This document shows positions 58,951-64,000 of a stretch of DNA of 64,000 bases, one piece after another. The first letter of the stretch is position 1. Every line of letters starts with the position of its first letter. The notes under the pieces were generated by a model. That model saw only the letters and a list, made by a program, of their open reading frames with translations, was not told where the DNA came from and ran no database searches. The stretch is from Terfezia claveryi (Eukaryota; Ascomycota; Pezizomycetes; Pezizales; Pezizaceae), in the NCBI GenBank assembly GCA_015179025.1, contig WHUX01000042.1, positions 248,001 through 312,000 on the forward strand, written 5' to 3'. The position numbers were made by a program, and so were the translations under genes.

Positions 58951-61515
58951 CTACTTTCCAGCCCCTTTCGCGACTCCTTCCAAATAACTCATCAAAAAAG
59001 CGTCCTTCGCAAACGCCTCTGCACCACCAGGGACAAGCGGGCTTCGCGGCGATGTAGCCACACGCTCTCCACCATTCTGTCCCAAACTGACTCCACCACC
59101 CGTCTTCATCGGTGGCACCTGCTGGCTCTGCACTTTCCTAACCGCAGCCTGCAGTCTCGCTGTCGCAGACACACTACTCTCCGTCATGGGTGAGCGCACA
59201 CTAGCAGCAACTGGTGTCACCTTAACCTCCTGCTTCAGCGTACTCACACTAGGCTTCTTGAATAGAGCCAAAAGAGCCTGTTGTTGTTCTTGGTTCGCAG
59301 TTTCTCGTCTGTCGAACATTGAATGAGATGTCGCGCGTGCAAGCACAGGTGAAATTCCATTTAAGGAAACTCCAGCAGTACGGTTGACAGGACTGTTTAC
59401 GTATGGTTCAAGAGGAGGTGTGATTCGCTTTACGGCGGCTTGAAGTTCCGTGGGAGCCTCCTTCGCTGGTGCGACTGGTAGAGGGCGTGTAGGAGGTGTC
59501 GGCTTAGGAAATTCACTATTTCTAGCTGCCCTTTGGGCACGGGAACTTCTTGGTGAACTAGGAGTGGTGCGGTGTTGCTGCTTTTCACTGTTCGTCGCAG
59601 GGGACCGAGTAGCGGGGGAACGGGCTGCATTCTTGGTAACGGCGCTCACTGGAGGAGTCTGATGTCTTGGGGGTGGCGGAAGCGGTGATTGATGTTGTGA
59701 CGCCTGGTTTTGTGCTACTTGCGTTATTAGGGCCAATTTCTCTTGTTGTACTTGTACCGACGCAGTTGCCGGAGCAGGCAGGCTCTCTCCTTTCAAGATG
59801 GACAGGAGGGAGAGCTTCTGCTGGGTATCTGGAGCCGGCTTAGACTTGTGCGGGAAAAAGACGTCGAGGGGAGATGGCACAGGCGCTGCTTGGGGCTGCG
59901 GCTGCCTTGGGGGAGAGTTTGTCGAGGTCAACGTCTTCAATAGGGCACTAGCCTGTTCAGTCATGGCCACCGGTTTTTTCTGAGACTGTATGTTGGCTGG
60001 GGCTGCAGCCTGTACATAAGGACCCGTAGTCTTCTTTGCTGGCCCTGGTGCCGGGGGAGGAGCCGCTGAAGCGTTGCTGGCCTTGTAGCTAGGACTAGCA
60101 TAAACAGCTGGTGGCTGTGCAAGCGAGGTATCATATAGCGGGGTCAACGGCTTGCGAGAGACACCATTTTGGTGTGAAACCGTGGAATGGGGAGATGCAA
60201 CGGCAGGTGCGATATTTGCTCGGGTCGGTGTCACTGGGGCGTTGGTTCGGGAATGTAGTTCTGCCTTTTTAGGTGTTGGTCCACTCTGGAGAAGGGAGAG
60301 GAGGATCTGCCCATTTGCGGAGACATTCGATGGTTGGGCGGACTCCGTGGCTGGACCAATGCTCAGCAGGCTCTTAAGCTTTGCCGCTGCAACCGCCTGA
60401 CTGACCACTGGGTCGGCCGCAGACTCCGCATGTATCCCTAGTAAGGACCGCAAGGACGCCGAGGAGTCCTGGTAGATGGTGGAATCATTGTTTGAATATG
60501 CATCACTCAAAACGACACCATTCTGCTCGTTTTGTTCGTCATCTGTTGGCGCTATATCCTCCACCGCCTGGGCCCCTTGCTCACGTTTCCATTGAGCACC
60601 ATCCGTCTGTATCCATTTTCGCAGCTGAGGTAAAAATGGAGCCACCATATAAAACTTCCCCATTTTTGGCGCTTCAACGTTTGTTCTCTTCTTAGAAAAA
60701 GTAGGCAGGTCCGACAAATGGTGCCATTGAATGGTCTGATTTCAATTTAGTAATCAGGGATTGAGGATGCATTGGATAGAACATACCCCAATTTCATTCC
60801 GCGTCCTCGGAGCAAACTGGGTTTCCAAAGAAACTCCCGGTACAATATAAAGCCGAATATTCTGACTCCGAATAGACTGTTCAATGTACCACTCGGGATT
60901 GATCGAATCTGATGCATCATATCCTGTTTCTTCTAACACCTCCCTCACTGCGCAGACATCATCCATTTCATCCTGATTTATCTTTCCCCTCGGGAAACTC
61001 CAGCTGGCTGAAGACTTCATGCCCCTCACAAGCACACATTGGTCGAGATCGTAATTGAGCAAAATCGCTCCCCGGACTGGGACTCTGCTTTTATATGCTA
61101 TAAATTGGTTCATTGCCTGTTCGTGGGAATCCTTCCACTCGTGTAGGCTTGGACAATGCTGGAATATCTTTGAGGCAAAGTTGCGAAGGTTCAGGGATGG
61201 TAAGGACGGGTTATGGCCACGAACAAAGTCTTCGTAGTACCATTGTGCTTCTTCTATCTGGAAGCAAACTCTCTGTAATAAAACAGTAAACGGAATTGTC
61301 AGTCGACTTCACACTGGCAACCGCTGATGGGAAGTAACCGAACCTCCACAGAGTGCATCTCCTCCGTAGGAAGATTTATGATGAATCTGCAACCGCAACA
61401 CATCCACTATCAACACTACCGCATTATCACAACTCCCGGGCAAATAACAACCAGTCGGCCCATACCTCACGCATAAATCGTCTAATATCTGGACGAGAGT
61501 TGAGTTACTGAAGAC
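58951..61515 (-). CDS. DCP2: DCP2, mRNA decapping enzyme catalytic subunit
   Basis: Nudix hydrolase that removes the 5' cap. Exons 61515-61466, 61386-61344, 61272-60787 and 60735-58951 code 787 residues; a short 5' exon with the start is unresolved. The regulatory domain shows LVQILDDLCVRFIINLPTEE, FQIEEAQWYYEDFVR, NFASKIFQHCPSLHEW. The catalytic domain shows VPVRGAILLNYDLDQCVLVR, WSFPRGKINQDEMDDVCAVR and EVLEETGYD, a complete Nudix box with its metal-binding glutamates. Then RNEIGTIQWHHLSDLP closes box B. The C-terminal 500 residues are disordered with several leucine-rich motifs (LRSLLGI, LKSLLSI, LLSLLQSG, LSLLSILKGE, LLALFKK) of the kind bound by the EDC3 LSm domain. A candidate upstream exon at 61690-61809 does not splice in frame. 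Confidence 0.93.
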
Positions 61516-62570
61516 CTAAAAATTTCCGGCGCAAGCAAATTGAGCGGTTGCAATCAGCAAGAAGTTCTGCTTGAAACTGTTGTACCCTCCACAGTACGCC
61601 GTAAATGCAGTTATATGTATATATAGCCTATGAACTAGCAAATGAGAGAGAGAGGAAAACAAACATGGGAAGAGGTATGTGTGGTAACCATTCTGCGCCG
61701 CTTCACCGGAGGTTCCGGCTGACGATGCTTTAAAGATGGGAAGAGATAAAGCGGGGGGGGGGGCGGGGGGCGAATTTGGGCGAGAGGAGCTGATGGTAGT
61801 TGCGACCAAATGAAAGTGCCGGGGGATTTGCGCGTTTTGGTGGCAACAGGCTAGAGAGACGACAGGTAGGCGAAATATGTGGCCAGAGAGTCAAGGTATG
61901 CGGGGATAAATCAAGGAAGCGGTATTGAGCGAGACGACGAGGGATGGAGGGGAGGGGTGCAAAAGGAGAGCAGGAGGTGGAGAAAGCAGGAGGATATCGA
62001 ATGGTTTGGGAGCATTGAGCTGGAAGCGAGCGAGCGGGTGCGGTCGCACACGGGACGGAAAGTGAAAACTGTGGCGGCGTGGCTCAGACAGCTCTGTGGC
62101 TCCCAAGGTCGGCTGAGAGCAAGCAGCAGTGACGCAACGATACAGACGACCCCAGATCAATGTTTTGCCAGGCCACTGGGCTGGGAGCTGAAGGAATATT
62201 TTATACTCTGACATCTGTAGAGGAGCTGGGGGTCCACGACCCTTTTTGCGGGGCATACAGCGCATTGGGAGCTGTGTTTGCTGGCGTCATTCAACGAAGT
62301 CTATTGATCTACGCATGCTAACGGAGCCTGTTCTTCCAAGATGTCTCTCTATCAAGGTCCCCTTAACGCCCGCTTGTCGATTGGTGAGCTCATATATAAA
62401 GGCAACCAGACTAATATAAAGGCAGCTATCATTTGAGTTTTCGCCCTGTATCTCGCTCGTTTTCAGGGCCATATCTAGGCCTAGCATCATACTAGGCACC
62501 AAAGCAGAACACCAGCCCCCGTCGAATTGCCCTCTCAATCTCTCGAGTCCTCGAACACGAGAGTATCAAG
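61516..62570. other. divergent region DCP2 / DUF4112 gene
   Basis: Contains the unresolved DCP2 start, its promoter, and the promoter of the plus-strand gene. A G-rich run lies near 61757-61771. Open frames on both strands here lack support. Confidence 0.4.
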
Positions 62571-63438
62571 ATGTCCAACCTAATAGGCAGATTCGTCCTC
62601 AAAAAGATTCTCAAGGAAACGGCCGATAACAAATACGGCAAGCAAGATGACCTCTTCGAGCGGACCCCCGCCAGAAAAATGAAGCATACAAACATCAAAT
62701 TCACTTCCAACAAAAAAAGCTCCGCAAGGCCTTGCCCCCAGGCCTCACCGAGGCCGAACAAGAGATCCTCGTCAAGGTCAAACGGCGGGCATACATGCTC
62801 GACATGTCCCTCTTCAGCCTGTGTGGGCTCCGCTTCGGTTGGTCGAGTGTTATTGGTTTGGTTCCTGCGTAAAGCCTCCAACACACAAAATTCAATATCC
62901 AGAATCTAATATGACCACTAACAGCATCGGTGACGTCCTCGACCTCTTCCTCGCGCTCATGGTCGTCCGCGCCGCTTCCGAAGCATCCCTTCCCTCCTCA
63001 ATCCGCACAAAAATGCTTTTCAACATCATCCTCGACTTCCTGATTGGCCTCGTCCCCTTCCTCGGCGACCTCGCCGACGCCGCCTACAAATGCAACACTC
63101 GCAACGCCATCGCCCTTGAGAACTACCTCCGCAAGCGCGGTCAAGAGACTATCCGTAAATCTGGAATCCCGCCGCCGCCAGACCTCTCCCTACCAGAGGA
63201 ATACGACCAACAACCAGAACTATATGGCCCCATTGGAGGAGCTTCCTCGCAGCCGAGTGGACCACTACCCCGATATCAGGGAGCAGGAGGACCAGGAGGG
63301 TCAGCACATCACTCCCCGCCGACCATGAAGGGTGCGAATAATGAAGCATATGGTACTGATTTGGAAGCCCAGATACCACACGCGAAGTCGAAGTCGGCAG
63401 GTAAATCAAGCAAAAGAGGGTCGTCATCAAAAAGATGA
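62571..63438 (+). CDS. DUF4112 membrane protein with one frame slip
   Basis: Conserved fungal/bacterial membrane protein of unknown role. Exons 62571-62868 and 62925-63438. Start MSNLIGRFVLKKILKETADN; then, after a frame slip, KLRKALPPGLTEAEQEILVK, RRAYMLDMSLFSLCGLRFGW, SSVIGLVPAIGDVLDLFLAL, MVVRAASEASLPSSIRTKML and FNIILDFLIGLVPFLGDLAD with AAYKCNTRNA. The two GLVP-x-GD membrane hairpins are the mark of the family. The C-terminal 90 residues are Gly/Pro/Ser-rich and basic. The coding total is 812 bases, one short of a multiple of three, and the slip sits in a seven-A run at about 62713; eight A would restore one frame of 270 residues. Gene or assembly error cannot be separated here. Confidence 0.8.
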
Positions 63439-64000
63439 TGATGAGATTTGGTCGTTTTGATCCTATTTGACGTCATTTCCGGGATTTTCTTGAGGATTTT
63501 TTCCATGCTATGTACAGAGTCTTAGTTATCCTAGGGGTTTATTGTTTGTTGGATCTATGATCTATGAGAATATCAAGCGAATTTTTTTCCTTGTTCCCGG
63601 GGCTGTGTAGTAAGTAGTTTTAGTTTTAGCTGGAAACCTTTGGGCGTGAATCATAATGCCAGTGTCAATCCAATTCCCATGCCCCTTGATGAGTCTTTAC
63701 AAGGGTGACATTTCAGCTTCCTGTAATTTCTAGTTCAGGGTAGGCACATTTATGTAGTTACCCTGATGTACCATTACCGCAAACCCACCTGCCAAGAATG
63801 CAGATTCCTATTTGCTTGTATATTATAACTTAGCCAATGAGAAGATTACGCGGAAAGCAAGGAATCCGGTATTGATTTGCATGATTAATGACCTAAAGAG
63901 TCCTCGGTGGTTAATCTGACTGGGATTGATTCCAGCCACATTGGTATGAGATAAGACGGCTATGATCTTGTGAAAATCACGGATAGGTCTCCTATCTTCT
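63439..64000. other. intergenic, right edge
   Basis: Downstream of the DUF4112 gene to the window end. No gene is supported. Confidence 0.45.

Noticed and set aside
61690..61809. Candidate first exon of DCP2 (starts MVATTISSSRP)
   Set aside because: No GT donor in the correct phase links it to the LDDLC exon.

Overview
The window is nuclear DNA of a filamentous ascomycete (Pezizomycotina). Genes are split by many short introns, mostly 44-70 nt, with GT-AG borders and CTNAC-like branch points. The gene set is typical of filamentous fungi: a fungal-type lysosomal cobalamin transporter, SLH1, HIS1, an external alternative NADH dehydrogenase, and decapping factors. Degenerate fungal HNH and PD-(D/E)XK-like families hint at Pezizomycetes (truffle or morel relatives), but that is inference.

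Layout. 0-4 kb: 3' end of ERO1, a small unrecognised two-exon gene, and a six-exon LMBD1-type transporter (minus). 4.3-4.6 kb: a broken phosphoglycerate kinase copy. 5.3-7.6 kb: YKT6 and RPN10 (minus). 7.9-14.5 kb: the 13-exon tandem helicase SLH1, divergent from RPN10. 14.9-16.6 kb: an unknown basic protein. 17.9-18.9 kb: a decayed Myb/SANT-like gene between inverted termini. 19.6-21.8 kb: a 713-residue secreted protein of unknown role. 22.7-24.0 kb: broken orotate phosphoribosyltransferase and TYW1 copies. 24.5-27.9 kb: a Mutator-like element with 10-bp target duplications, interrupted by a second inverted-repeat element at a TA site. 29.2-30.6 kb: a TauD-type dioxygenase. 30.9-34.2 kb: a long fungal gene with three single-base frame slips. 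35.2-37.1 kb: decayed nuclease-like genes. 38.9-40.5 kb: a GH18 chitinase. 41.5-45.5 kb: HIS1 and mitochondrial GatB, convergent. 45.8-47.6 kb: a partial cysteine-rich gene and a deoxyribose-phosphate aldolase pseudogene. 47.9-48.5 kb: acyl-CoA-binding protein. 51.1-53.1 kb: external NADH dehydrogenase. 55.2-61.5 kb: EDC3 and DCP2 in tandem. 62.6-63.4 kb: a DUF4112 protein.

How genes relate. DCP2 and EDC3 are direct partners in mRNA decapping and sit next to each other, and DCP2 carries several leucine-rich motifs of the kind EDC3 binds. SLH1 (stalled-ribosome quality control) and RPN10 (proteasome ubiquitin receptor) share one intergenic promoter region. The other genes are ordinary housekeeping genes. 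Between them lie decayed copies of metabolic genes (PGK, OPRT, TYW1, DERA) and of repeat-type genes, mostly near transposon sequence. Several frame breaks are single-base changes in homopolymers, so some could be assembly errors. No tRNA, rRNA or CRISPR array was identified.
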